DNA of 55,327 nt, from assembly GCA_005776395.1 (NCBI GenBank), contig SXPJ01000052.1:1-55327 (forward strand). Reading direction: 5' to 3'. Source of the DNA: Bdellovibrionales bacterium. Lineage in GTDB: Bacteria > Bdellovibrionota > FAC87 > UBA2466. A program made the position numbers and the translations under genes. Below the pieces are notes generated by a model. The model was not told the origin of the DNA and ran no database searches. It worked only from the letters and a program-made list of their open reading frames with translations. This document shows, piece by piece, positions 34,909 to 43,818 of this stretch. How positions within the stretch are numbered: the stretch's first letter is position 1; each line of letters starts with the position of its first letter.

Positions 34909-36537
34909 CTAATTCCGATTTAAAGTCTTTTCCAAAATTTCAGAAGCACGTTTCGTCCCGATAGCTAGTAAGAAGCTCGCAAGTTTAGGCCCATTGGGTT
35001 TATTCACCAAAACTCGATAGACATCCTGAAAGAAAGCTTTGGGCTCAACCTGATTTCTTTTCATGATTTCGAAAGTACGACTCGCCAAAGTCTCCTCAGT
35101 CCATGTTTCAACAGCTGCCTCTTTCAAAACTTGGATTAGTTCTAGAAGTGGTTGGGGAAAAAGGGGCCGATGTGTCGGTGTTATTTGTAAAGTGAATTTG
35201 AACTCTTCTGGAGCAAATTCTGTAACCCATTTCCAAGCTCTTTTAGCTCGAGAATAAAAACGAGCTTTATCCTCTGGAGTTTTGATCTGATTTCCGTAAA
35301 ACTCTTTCGCTTTTTCTAAATCCCCTTGGTGGATTTGAAGAATATTACAAAGGTGTCGGAAAGAAAATTGAGCTGGAATCGATTGGTAATCTCTAGGGAA
35401 GACACGCTCGATACAAGAGAATTCATAGATTCTTCTTTCATAGCGAACCTTTTTTTCATCCCCTTCTTCGATTCCATAAGCAAAGCGTTCGCATCGATCA
35501 AAATCATCGTAGGCTTTAATGACATCGAGATCAAAGGCGATAGCAAAATCCAAGTTAGGTTTTCGGCTTGCGAAAATCCAACGAATAATTGCGGGTTCAT
35601 AAATATTTAAGGTCTCTCCCACGGTGAGAAGATTTCCAGATGAGGAGGAGAGCTTAGCCCCCGCACCTTTAGCAATAACAAAGTCATATTGAACGTAGGT
35701 GGGAGGTTCTCTTTTCCATACCTCTCTAACAATCTCGACACCTGTGTCGTAAGAGCCACCTTGAGAGGAGTGATCTTTTCCTCCCGGTTCGAAATCAACC
35801 CCTTCGTGGGCCCATCGCATCGGCCAGTCGACTCGCCATAAAAGTTTGACTCCCCCTTCTTTTTCCATATCGAGAGTGTCCTCTTTTTTACAAACTTTGC
35901 AATGATAGGTGAATACGGAGTCGCTATTACGTTTAAGGAGTTCAGTGGTATCTTTTGAACAGGTCTTACAGAAAATACTGAGACAGGTCCAGTTTTCGGG
36001 AAGTGGCTCGGTTCTGGAGCGATTTAATATCGCTATAATTTCTTTCTCTTTGGCGAGAGTCTCTTTAATTCCTGAAATATATTTACCCTCTCTGTAAGGG
36101 ATGTTTTGGTAAATATAATCGGGTGCAATGCCCAATTGACCAATTTCTGCTTCAAAGAGCTTCTCAAAATGGGCCGCATAAGAGGGGTATTCTCCGAAGG
36201 GATCGGGAACTTGTGATATTGGTTTTCTTAAGTGTTTTTCCAATAACTCTCGATTGGGCAGATTTACAGGAACTTTTCTAAAGGCATCATAATCATCCCA
36301 ACTATAAAGAAAACGGGCGTTCTTACCTCTGTCGAGTAAGGCACGGACTACGAAATCGACCGTAATAGCTTCTCTAAAGTTACCAATATGAACGACTCCG
36401 CTAGGTGAAATTCCAGAGGCACAGACAAACTTTTCTTTTTTGGGATGTTTTTCGATGAGTTCCTGGGCAACATGGTCAGCCCAGTGAATATTAGGGATCT
36501 CTTCGGTTATATTTAGGTTTTTATTACGTTCAGCCAT
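34909..36537 (-). CDS. lysS: Class I lysyl-tRNA synthetase
   Basis: 542 residues. It is the class I enzyme: HIGN signature at 50-53 (SGVVHIGNFREA) and KLSSSSGN as the KMSKS loop, with none of the class II motifs. A CKTC...CKVC pair forms the zinc knuckle. Class I LysRS is usual in archaea, spirochaetes and some alphaproteobacteria, and less common elsewhere. Stop meets the ferredoxin stop in convergent arrangement. Confidence 0.95.
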   Translation of the reverse strand: MAERNKNLNITEEIPNIHWADHVAQELIEKHPKKEKFVCASGISPSGVVHIGNFREAITVDFVVRALLDRGKNARFLYSWDDYDAFRKVPVNLPNRELLEKHLRKPISQVPDPFGEYPSYAAHFEKLFEAEIGQLGIAPDYIYQNIPYREGKYISGIKETLAKEKEIIAILNRSRTEPLPENWTCLSIFCKTCSKDTTELLKRNSDSVFTYHCKVCKKEDTLDMEKEGGVKLLWRVDWPMRWAHEGVDFEPGGKDHSSQGGSYDTGVEIVREVWKREPPTYVQYDFVIAKGAGAKLSSSSGNLLTVGETLNIYEPAIIRWIFASRKPNLDFAIAFDLDVIKAYDDFDRCERFAYGIEEGDEKKVRYERRIYEFSCIERVFPRDYQSIPAQFSFRHLCNILQIHQGDLEKAKEFYGNQIKTPEDKARFYSRAKRAWKWVTEFAPEEFKFTLQITPTHRPLFPQPLLELIQVLKEAAVETWTEETLASRTFEIMKRNQVEPKAFFQDVYRVLVNKPNGPKLASFLLAIGTKRASEILEKTLNRN

Positions 36538-36605
36538 AGACTATTTCTATACCATTTCTTGAATTTCTTCGCTATTTCATTGAAAATAAAGGTCGGATAA
36601 ATTTT

Positions 36606-37094
36606 ATGAAATGGCTTATTTTCTTTATTCTTACTTTAGTCGCAGTGGGTCTCTATTGGCGTTATTCGGGACCTACGAAAGAGGACAAATCTAATCCCTC
36701 TAAGACTGAAGAGTCGTTAGAACAAACTGAAACACCTCGAGTTCCCTTGCCTAATTCAGTGACCGAATCTTCTCCTGATAACTCACTCCCCTTGCCAAAC
36801 TCTGAGAGTGGGAGCCCTTCGCAAAACTTAAATCCCCCCCCTTTGGTCATGCCTCCCCAGGCCCCACCGCCTAACTTTAATCCCTATCCTCAAGAGCTTT
36901 CTGATCAGCTTAATATTGATCCTTCTCTGGACTCCCTTCCACCGATCCCTCCAGTTTATCCGGAGAATGATTTGTTAAACTCAATTCCACCTGGCGATAA
37001 TCCTTCGCCGTTTGAACCTCCCCCCCCTCCGATTGTTGATGATTTCAATAACGGATTTGCTCCACCCACTCCCATGGATGAAGGGGAATATTAG
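36606..37094 (+). CDS. Membrane-anchored Pro/Ser-rich protein
   Basis: 162 residues: one N-terminal membrane helix (WLIFFILTLVAVGLYW), then an unstructured tail rich in Pro, Ser and Asn (PPPNFNPYPQEL, FEPPPPPIVDDF). Could be a periplasmic linker reminiscent of TonB-type spacers, but there is no C-terminal domain. 39 bases upstream of the permease gene. Confidence 0.6.
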   Translation: MKWLIFFILTLVAVGLYWRYSGPTKEDKSNPSKTEESLEQTETPRVPLPNSVTESSPDNSLPLPNSESGSPSQNLNPPPLVMPPQAPPPNFNPYPQELSDQLNIDPSLDSLPPIPPVYPENDLLNSIPPGDNPSPFEPPPPPIVDDFNNGFAPPTPMDEGEY

Positions 37095-37133
37095 AAGCTC
37101 GCCACCCCAGCCATTTTCAGTTAGGCTTTTTCA

Positions 37134-38342
37134 ATGAAAGTTATCCGGGCGATTGCATGGCGATTTATGATGAAAGGGACTGAAAAGGGCCATTTCAGTC
37201 TTCTTACCCTGTTTTCTTGGATCGCTATTGGAGTAGGTGTTGCAGCCATGTGCGGACTGCTTTCAGTCATGTATGGTTTTGAAAACTCCCTGAAAACTAA
37301 AGTTCTAAACGCTTATCCCCATATTATTGTAAGTCCGGAAGAGGGTGGGGGCTCTATCCCAGAGAATTCTAAGGGGTTAAAAGCTTTAATAGAACAGCCA
37401 GGGATTGTTCGAGTGGTTCCCTTTATTGAACGGGAGATGATTTTACAAAGTCGTTCAAGAACATTGGGGGGAATCATTAGGGGACTAAGCCTTAAAGATT
37501 TCGATCAGGTTCAAAAGGGGTTAGTAGAGGGGGCTCTACCCTTGGATAGTTTGGAATTATCCGAAGTTGTTTTGGGGCAAGAGTTAGCTCATCGATTGAA
37601 TTTGTACCCGGGAGATACGGTTAAGATTATTTCCCCTACTACGAAAATGGGTTTGATGGGTTCTGTTCCAAAATCTGAGACCTTTAAGGTCTCAGGACTT
37701 TATGCTTCTGGCCACTATGAATTTGATGAGCAATATCTTTATATGTTGAAGGAGGACGCTCAGGATCTTGTGGGTTGGACTCAAGCGATTTCTGGTTATC
37801 ATCTATGGACTCCCACACTTGAAGAGGCCGATCAGGTTCAGAAAACTCTCACTCCAATTTTAGATAAGGGTTTAAAAGCGGAGAGTTGGTCGGTATTTAA
37901 TGCAGCCCTGTTTCAATCTTTGAAATTAGAACAGTATTGTATGAGCACTATTCTAAGTTTTGCTATTTTAATTGCAGTCATGAACATTGTAATTACTTTG
38001 ATGATGCATGTGACTCACAAGAGAAAAAATATTGGAGTTTTAAGAGCTTTAGGGGCCTCTAAAACTCAAATTCAAAAGATTTTTATTTGGCAGGGAACTT
38101 GGATGGGGATTGTAGGGTTGTCTTTTGGCGCTGTTCTAACGGCTCTTTTTATTATTTATGTTAAATATTTTTCTCACTATCAACTTCCTGAGATCTACTA
38201 CGATAGAAGTATTCCTATAGATATTCGTCCTTTATCATTTTTAATTATTTTTGGTGGGGCCATCTGTTTTATTTATTTGGCTACGCTCTTACCCTCGAGA
38301 AAAGCTGCAAAGCTGGATCCTATTGAGGCAATTCGAGAGTAA
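37134..38342 (+). CDS. LolC/LolE-type ABC permease
   Basis: 402 residues. Topology N-in: helix at about 20-45, a 220-residue periplasmic domain, then three helices (about 270-395), ending with LPSRKAAKLDPIEAIRE, the MacB/LolC signature. Releases lipoproteins from the inner membrane together with LolD and LolA. No LolD ATPase gene adjoins it; the following gene is convergent. Confidence 0.85.
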   Translation: MKVIRAIAWRFMMKGTEKGHFSLLTLFSWIAIGVGVAAMCGLLSVMYGFENSLKTKVLNAYPHIIVSPEEGGGSIPENSKGLKALIEQPGIVRVVPFIEREMILQSRSRTLGGIIRGLSLKDFDQVQKGLVEGALPLDSLELSEVVLGQELAHRLNLYPGDTVKIISPTTKMGLMGSVPKSETFKVSGLYASGHYEFDEQYLYMLKEDAQDLVGWTQAISGYHLWTPTLEEADQVQKTLTPILDKGLKAESWSVFNAALFQSLKLEQYCMSTILSFAILIAVMNIVITLMMHVTHKRKNIGVLRALGASKTQIQKIFIWQGTWMGIVGLSFGAVLTALFIIYVKYFSHYQLPEIYYDRSIPIDIRPLSFLIIFGGAICFIYLATLLPSRKAAKLDPIEAIRE

Positions 38343-38352
38343 CTGAAACAAC

Positions 38353-38838
38353 TTAAAGACCTTTTAATATTTTTTCTTGAAGTCTAAACATCCTTTTCTC
38401 TTCTTTTAGACCAATTTCATGATCGTAACCGAAAAGGTGAAGAACTCCGTGGACTGTAAGTCTAGCCAACTCTTCCTGAAGGGTCGTTTTATATTCAGCG
38501 GCCTGCTTTTTAGCGATACTCCAACAAATAAGAACATCACCTAAATCGGTCTCTTCAAACGAAAAGGCAGCTAAAGAGGGCTCCATTCTAGAGAAAGATA
38601 AAACATCGGTAGGCTTGTTCTTGTTTCGATATTGGAGATTTAACTTTTGAATCTGTTTAGGTCCTACAATAGCGATAGAAATAAAGCAGTCTGAGGCTCC
38701 TCTGACCTTTTTATTCATTAGGCTCTTGGGAATATGTTTGAGAGAGATTAAGGCAGCTTTTTTAAGTGTTTTTTTAAAGTGTGTCGAAAAAAGATTGGGA
38801 CAGTGAACTAGAATTTCTATATGAGGAGCCTTTTTCAT
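38353..38838 (-). CDS. ybeY: Endoribonuclease YbeY
   Basis: 161 residues. HGVLHLFGYDHE carries the three zinc-binding His residues; NKPTDVLSF is the other conserved segment. Needed for 16S rRNA 3'-end maturation. Overlaps pgpH by ATGA; the pgpH-ybeY order is common in Firmicutes and several Gram-negatives. Confidence 0.93.
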   Translation of the reverse strand: MKKAPHIEILVHCPNLFSTHFKKTLKKAALISLKHIPKSLMNKKVRGASDCFISIAIVGPKQIQKLNLQYRNKNKPTDVLSFSRMEPSLAAFSFEETDLGDVLICWSIAKKQAAEYKTTLQEELARLTVHGVLHLFGYDHEIGLKEEKRMFRLQEKILKGL

Positions 38839-41276
38839 TTTTTCTCGCCATGTTTAATAGGCGGGTGGGGATGTGAATGCGAGTGCGAGTGTGAATGTTG
38901 TGATTTGAGTTCGTGAGGACGATTGGTTTTGCCTTCAGTGGAATTGTGGATTGCCGATTTTTGGCCTGGATATTCGATGCGATGGTGATGCAGAGAAACC
39001 AGTGTTCTAGTGAAATGAATTTCAATTAACTGAAGATCTTTGAAGGTGAGTTCACAGTCAGAAAATTGCTCCTCTAAAAATCGTTTACTTACAATGTGAT
39101 GAACCATCGCTTGGATTTTTCCAGGTGTGGGATCGGAAATGCTGCGGGTTGCAGCCTCGCAAGCATCGGCCAGCATTACAATACCAGCTTCACGAGTCTG
39201 AGGTTTGGGGCCGGGATATCTAAAGTGGTCTTCCTCTACGCTTCCCATGGAGGCCTCTTCAGTTTCTTTGGCTTTATTAAAAAAATAGGAGGTTAAGGTG
39301 GTTCCGTGATGTTGTTCGATAATATTAATAACCTTACTTCCCAGACGATAGTCTCGCCCCATTTTGACCCCGTTTTTAACATGTGAGAAGAGTATCTTAG
39401 CGGACATGCTAGGTTGTAGGTGGTCATGCGGATTGTTTCCTGGGTTTTGATTTTCAATAAAGTAAAGGGGTTTATTCATTTTTCCAATGTCATGATAGTA
39501 AGCTGAAACTCGAGCGAGAAGACCATTAGCTTTAATCTGATCTGCGGCTATTTCTGCTAGGCTTCCTACAATCACTGAGTGGTGATAGGTTCCCGGGGCC
39601 TTCATCATAAGTGAGTGAAGTAGCGGATGATGAAAGTTAGCGAGTTCAATCAACTTCAAGCTGGTGGTATAACCAAAAATAGACTCGAATAATGGGATTA
39701 AGAAATTGGTGAGTGCTGTAGCGAAAATTCCAGAGAGAAACGCAAAAAATGAAGAGGCGAAAATTGAAATCCATGGAGTCTCTTTAAATCCTAAAGTTTG
39801 AACTACACCAAAAGCTAATAGGATCACAGCTCCTACCAAACCACTCCAAGCACCACTTTTGAAAAGATCTACCCGACTTCGGCAATCTCCTACGGTATGG
39901 ATAGCAAAGGCTGTGGTTACAAAAGCAAAGATTGAAAAAGTAAAGGTTTGATCGAGAAAGAGGCTGCTGATAGCTGAAACAATAAGGGTAAAAGCATAAG
40001 AGGCGGATCTTCCAATCATGAGTTGCAACATGATACCGCCGGTTGCAAGAGGGATTAAGAAATCGGTAAGTTGTTCAAAACCGTAAGATGAGAAAATAAA
40101 TTTCAGCCATTGGGATCCATACTTGAGAGCAATCAGAGTGAATGAGGTAACGATTAGAAAAATACATATGTCTTTGAATGAAAGACTCCAGAATCGATGG
40201 TAGCCTAAGTGCAGTGAAAACAGGATAAAGAGAAATGAAAAAATAACAATGCTAGTGAGAGAGAATCTTTTGAGTGTGGTGATGGGTGAGGTGAGCTCTT
40301 TTAAGGATTGGATTAACTGAAGGTGTTGCTCTGTAAGCTTTTCACCTCGATGAATTAAAATTTGACCCTTTTTTATTTTAATCACAGGTTGCTTTGAAGC
40401 CTTCAAATATTGTTGGGTTCTTTGATCTGTTTCGGATTGGTTAAGTGAAAGATTGGGCGGAATAAGATAGTCGATAATTTCAACTGTAACCCTAGCATTG
40501 TAGAGTTTTTTATCTTTAATGATTGAGGGATATCGACTTAATACCTCCTTAGCTTGATCTAGACTCCAGATTCGAGAGATATCGGTAATTAAGCTTTCTC
40601 TAAGCCCCTGATTGTATTGTCGTACTGTAATTCCAGTAGCATAGTAAGAGAAGAAAACATCAATATTAGAAATGAGACGAACTTTTAGAAATTCAGTAAG
40701 TTTGAAAAAGGTCTCCTCAACCTGTGGACTAAATTTATTTTCATGTAAGTAGAGAAGATCTCTGGGGCGTAAAGTTTGTCCTGAGTATTGAGTGACTCGC
40801 TTTGAGAGCTGATCTAAGATTGAGGAGCCTCTTAAATTTCGTTTCGGATCTGAGTAAAACTCCTTGCGAATGGTTTTGAAAGTAACTTTCCATTTAGCCA
40901 GCCATTGAGGAATGATATTTTCATCATAATCAAAAATGGGGGGGACTCTTTGCGCTAGAGACTCTTTTTGTTGAGAATCTCTGTCGACGGGTTCGATTTC
41001 AGCGGTAAGCGGAGAGATGACATCCTCATTAGCTATCTCGCCTAATGAGGAGTAGAGATAGGGCAGAGAGTGTTCCATAGGAAAGTAAAGAGTGGCGGAC
41101 AAAATCACTGCAAAGCACAAAGTATAGGCCACACGAGCGAGACTTTGTCTTTGAATGATCGTAGCTTCACTAGAAAACTCAGATGTAGCTTTTCCCTCGA
41201 AGGTTTTCGAGAAAAAGGACAGCTTTTTTTCAATCTGAGCTGCTACTGTTTTAATTTTCCCCGTCAGTTTAGACAG
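38835..41276 (-). CDS. pgpH: 7TM-HD cyclic-di-AMP phosphodiesterase-like protein
   Basis: About 813 residues. Membrane helix near residue 60, a large periplasmic domain (IANEDVISPLTAEIEP...), seven membrane helices, then a cytoplasmic HD domain with HHPLLHSLMMKAPGTYHHS, YYHDIGK and HHGTT. PgpH degrades c-di-AMP. The frame is open back to a TAA (41294-41292) with no ATG; a CTG (41276) sits 6 bases after AGGAG (41287-41283) and is the best start, GTG 41132 having no ribosome binding site. The tail is His/Ser/Pro rich (SHSHSHSHPHPP), possibly metal binding. Confidence 0.85.
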   Translation of the reverse strand: MSKLTGKIKTVAAQIEKKLSFFSKTFEGKATSEFSSEATIIQRQSLARVAYTLCFAVILSATLYFPMEHSLPYLYSSLGEIANEDVISPLTAEIEPVDRDSQQKESLAQRVPPIFDYDENIIPQWLAKWKVTFKTIRKEFYSDPKRNLRGSSILDQLSKRVTQYSGQTLRPRDLLYLHENKFSPQVEETFFKLTEFLKVRLISNIDVFFSYYATGITVRQYNQGLRESLITDISRIWSLDQAKEVLSRYPSIIKDKKLYNARVTVEIIDYLIPPNLSLNQSETDQRTQQYLKASKQPVIKIKKGQILIHRGEKLTEQHLQLIQSLKELTSPITTLKRFSLTSIVIFSFLFILFSLHLGYHRFWSLSFKDICIFLIVTSFTLIALKYGSQWLKFIFSSYGFEQLTDFLIPLATGGIMLQLMIGRSASYAFTLIVSAISSLFLDQTFTFSIFAFVTTAFAIHTVGDCRSRVDLFKSGAWSGLVGAVILLAFGVVQTLGFKETPWISIFASSFFAFLSGIFATALTNFLIPLFESIFGYTTSLKLIELANFHHPLLHSLMMKAPGTYHHSVIVGSLAEIAADQIKANGLLARVSAYYHDIGKMNKPLYFIENQNPGNNPHDHLQPSMSAKILFSHVKNGVKMGRDYRLGSKVINIIEQHHGTTLTSYFFNKAKETEEASMGSVEEDHFRYPGPKPQTREAGIVMLADACEAATRSISDPTPGKIQAMVHHIVSKRFLEEQFSDCELTFKDLQLIEIHFTRTLVSLHHHRIEYPGQKSAIHNSTEGKTNRPHELKSQHSHSHSHSHPHPPIKHGEKK

Positions 41277-41449
41277 AAAATTCTCCTGAATTTAGAAACA
41301 CTTCTTCAGAGATCGTATCGGTAAATGGGGAGGAAAAAAGGAGTTCTTTTAATGCTGTGACGAGTCTAAAAGAAATAATGCGCATCATATTGATTAACAA
41401 CAATTAAAGAACAACACAGAAAGCTTCGATAAGCAGTAAAGGAAACACA

Positions 41450-42682
41450 ATGAAAACTCGCTTTCTTACTCCATTACTTATAGTCGTTCTTACACTTTTT
41501 ATCTCGTGCGATACAAAACCATGGAACAGTTATGAGCCATCGCCTAGCGTGTCGATATTATCGTTTGCTTCAGGTGGAATTACCATCACCGGTACTAACT
41601 TGAAGGGGGTCACGGATGTCAGTATAGAAAACGATTCGCAAAATGTTCCATTTCAGATTACTCAGCAGAGCGAATCCCAAATCCTAGCCTATCCCCTAAG
41701 TCTTGCGAGCTTCGTGTTCGGTGGACTCTATCGGTTGACATTAGTAAAGGGGCTGGCCACCCAGTTCCCCATTACTATCGAAGTGGCTGACGGATCGATA
41801 ACAGCGGCTAAACTGGCGCAGTCCTATGTGCCAGTCAATGGGGGCACTATGACGGGGACCCTGAATCTCCCCTCTAATGGACTTACGGTGGGGACGAATC
41901 AGCTCGTCGTTAGCAGCGGTAAGGTGGGAATCGGGACGGCATCGCCGGCTAGCACATTAGATGTTCAAGGATCCCTTTCCATGAAGGTCAACACAATAAC
42001 TACCTCCACAACATTGAACGATACCCATCACATCGTGTTTGCGAACAATTCATCCGATATTGCAGTAACCTTGCCGGCCGCAGTGAGTGGCAGAAGTTAC
42101 TACATCAAAAAGACAAGTAATAACACTAGTACGGTTACCCTTACTCCAAACGGGGTTGAAACTATCGATGGTGCATCTAGTCTTGTTTTGTACGTCAACT
42201 ACGATGGGGTGAGAATTGTTTCGGATGGGACCCATTGGCAGGTTGTTTCAGATGAGCGAATCGCTCATGGCGCCAAGATGCACCAGACAATAACTCAATC
42301 TATCAGTCATAATACGTTTACAAATATAGATTTTGATACGATTGATTTCAATGTAGGTGGTCTTGCGAGTACAGATGCCAACACGTTCACCATTAAGCGC
42401 TCCGGACGATATCTCGTATCGGCCTTTTGGTTGACGGCCTCGCAGGCGAACAATGGGGATCGAATAGACGCAAGAATTGCTATCGATAACGACATCAAGC
42501 TGGCAGAGTTTATAATTTGCGGTGGAGGCAACTGCTCCGCCTCCGTAGATGGGGTTTTGGATCTTGTCGCAGGAGAGGTGTTGCAGTTCGAGGTCTTTGT
42601 CTTTCATGGTTCTTCAATGACCACCTACGTGCTTGAACCTTTTAGGGTTGCCCCGCGTATGAGTGTGCAAGAGATTCGCTAA
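41450..42682 (+). CDS. Tail-fibre-like lipoprotein, candidate surface adhesin
   Basis: 410 residues, lipobox FISC (Cys20). Order: IPT/TIG-like beta-sandwich (about 30-110), tail-fibre shaft motifs (GGTMTGTLNL; KVGIGTASPASTLDVQG) at 125-180, a phage-tail-like beta domain (TVTLTPNGVETIDGASS) to about 265, and a C-terminal C1q/TNF-like region (GRYLVSAFWLTAS...). The layout resembles mosaic trimeric adhesive fibres described in Bdellovibrio, but homology is not tested here. Codon use is more GC-rich than neighbours, a sign of transfer. RBS AAAGGAAA; single gene. Confidence 0.75.
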   Translation: MKTRFLTPLLIVVLTLFISCDTKPWNSYEPSPSVSILSFASGGITITGTNLKGVTDVSIENDSQNVPFQITQQSESQILAYPLSLASFVFGGLYRLTLVKGLATQFPITIEVADGSITAAKLAQSYVPVNGGTMTGTLNLPSNGLTVGTNQLVVSSGKVGIGTASPASTLDVQGSLSMKVNTITTSTTLNDTHHIVFANNSSDIAVTLPAAVSGRSYYIKKTSNNTSTVTLTPNGVETIDGASSLVLYVNYDGVRIVSDGTHWQVVSDERIAHGAKMHQTITQSISHNTFTNIDFDTIDFNVGGLASTDANTFTIKRSGRYLVSAFWLTASQANNGDRIDARIAIDNDIKLAEFIICGGGNCSASVDGVLDLVAGEVLQFEVFVFHGSSMTTYVLEPFRVAPRMSVQEIR

Positions 42683-42750
42683 CCAGCTTATAGTTTTGAA
42701 GCTCTTAAATTACTTCAACAAGTCTTTTGCATTCCTCTTTCTTAAAGGAC

Positions 42751-42788
42751 AAAAAAAACCCAACCCGAAGAAATCTTCGAAATTGGGT
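42751..42788 (-). terminator. Rho-independent terminator of the 93-residue protein gene
   Basis: Minus strand: ACCCAA..CGAAGA / TCTTCG..TTGGGT stem followed by eight T residues (plus-strand A run 42751-42758). Confidence 0.88.
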
Positions 42789-42815
42789 CTTTTGCACTGC
42801 AAAGCAATTAAAAAT

Positions 42816-43097
42816 TTACTTTGTAGCTGGAGCAGCTTCTGGAGCAGGAGCCATAACTTCTTCTGCTTTTTTCTCAATAGCTTCAGCTTTTTTCTCGATA
42901 GCTTTTTTAGCTTTTTTCATTTTCTTAGTAACTTTTTTGGTTTCAGTTTTCACAGCTTCTACAGCCTGTTCAACTTTTTCAGCAACTGGAGCAGTTGTAG
43001 CAGCTTCAGTTGTAACTTCAGGAGCTTTGTTTTCGTTAGCGAAAGAAACGCCAGCAACCAAAGTCAACATGCTGATAGCACAGATTAAAGATTTCAT
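42816..43097 (-). CDS. Small secreted Lys/Ala/Glu-rich protein
   Basis: 93 residues. Signal peptide MKSLICAISMLTLVAGVSFA, mature part low complexity, with heptad-like Glu/Ala/Val/Lys (EKVEQAVEAVKTETKKV) then KKMKKAKKAIEKKAE repeated twice, and Pro/Ala tail. Predicted helix or coiled coil. AAGGAG ribosome binding site and a strong terminator mark it as a real, probably abundantly expressed gene. Long opposite-strand frames here are shadows of its repetitive codons. Confidence 0.8.
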   Translation of the reverse strand: MKSLICAISMLTLVAGVSFANENKAPEVTTEAATTAPVAEKVEQAVEAVKTETKKVTKKMKKAKKAIEKKAEAIEKKAEEVMAPAPEAAPATK

Positions 43098-43285
43098 AGT
43101 AGTAATACTCCTTAACAGATTGAGATGGTGATTTTAGACAATTCTAGAATCTTCTATCTCAGGTTAATTTCAATGGACCCTTTGTAAACCTGACTCTTGG
43201 AGTTGGCAATAAGAGACTCGGCCGCTAAAGAGGCGGGACCTAATGAGCCCTGCTGTGAGATTACTGATGGGCTTGATGCGTTAAA

Positions 43286-43765
43286 TTAATTTAAAGTCTC
43301 GGCCAAGTTGTGTTGGCGAACCACCTCATAAAGAACCACCGCAGCACTTTGGGCAAGGTTAAGGCTTCGAACTATAGAGGTTCTCATGGGAATCTTATAA
43401 AGTTGGGAAACATAGGTCTGGTGGAGCTCTTGGGGAAGTCCTTCGGTTTCACTTCCAAAAACTAGGTAGGTGGGGAGCTGATAGGTGCAGTGGGTGTAGG
43501 GCTGTACTGCAAATTTACTGTATAAAGTCAATTGGTTGGGCTGTTCATTTTTCAAGAAGGCCCCCCAGGAGTCGTGGTTTCTCACATCCACATAAGGCCA
43601 ATAGTCTAGTCCGGCTCTTTTTACTGAGGCTTCATCCACCTTAAAACCCAAAGGGTGGATTAAATGGAGCGTGGCTCCCGTACAGGCACAGAGTCTCGCA
43701 ATTGAACCCGTATTTTGGGGAATAACCGGCTGGTAAAGGACTATATTAAGGCTATTTTTCTCCAT
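43286..43765 (-). CDS. trmL: tRNA (cytidine/uridine-34-2'-O)-methyltransferase
   Basis: 159 residues, minimal SPOUT fold. IVLYQPVIPQNTGSIARLCACTG at the N-terminus, FGSETEGLP and RSLNLAQSAAVVLYE in the knot are TrmL signatures. Methylates the wobble ribose of leucine tRNAs. Divergent from miaB, which also modifies the anticodon loop. Confidence 0.92.
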   Translation of the reverse strand: MEKNSLNIVLYQPVIPQNTGSIARLCACTGATLHLIHPLGFKVDEASVKRAGLDYWPYVDVRNHDSWGAFLKNEQPNQLTLYSKFAVQPYTHCTYQLPTYLVFGSETEGLPQELHQTYVSQLYKIPMRTSIVRSLNLAQSAAVVLYEVVRQHNLAETLN

Positions 43766-43818
43766 ATTTTTTACTCTTCTACTTGAGGTCTGACGGTTCT
43801 ACCACTAGAATCGCCGCC

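Noticed and set aside
35326-35610. Plus-strand 94-residue frame opposite lysS
   Set aside because: Shadow of a conserved synthetase gene; no ribosome binding site or family features.
42663-43131. Two long plus-strand open frames (Phe/Ser-rich and Ala/Ser-rich) at 42663-43131
   Set aside because: They are complements of the repetitive Lys/Glu/Ala codons in the minus-strand 93-residue gene, which has the signal peptide, ribosome binding site and terminator.
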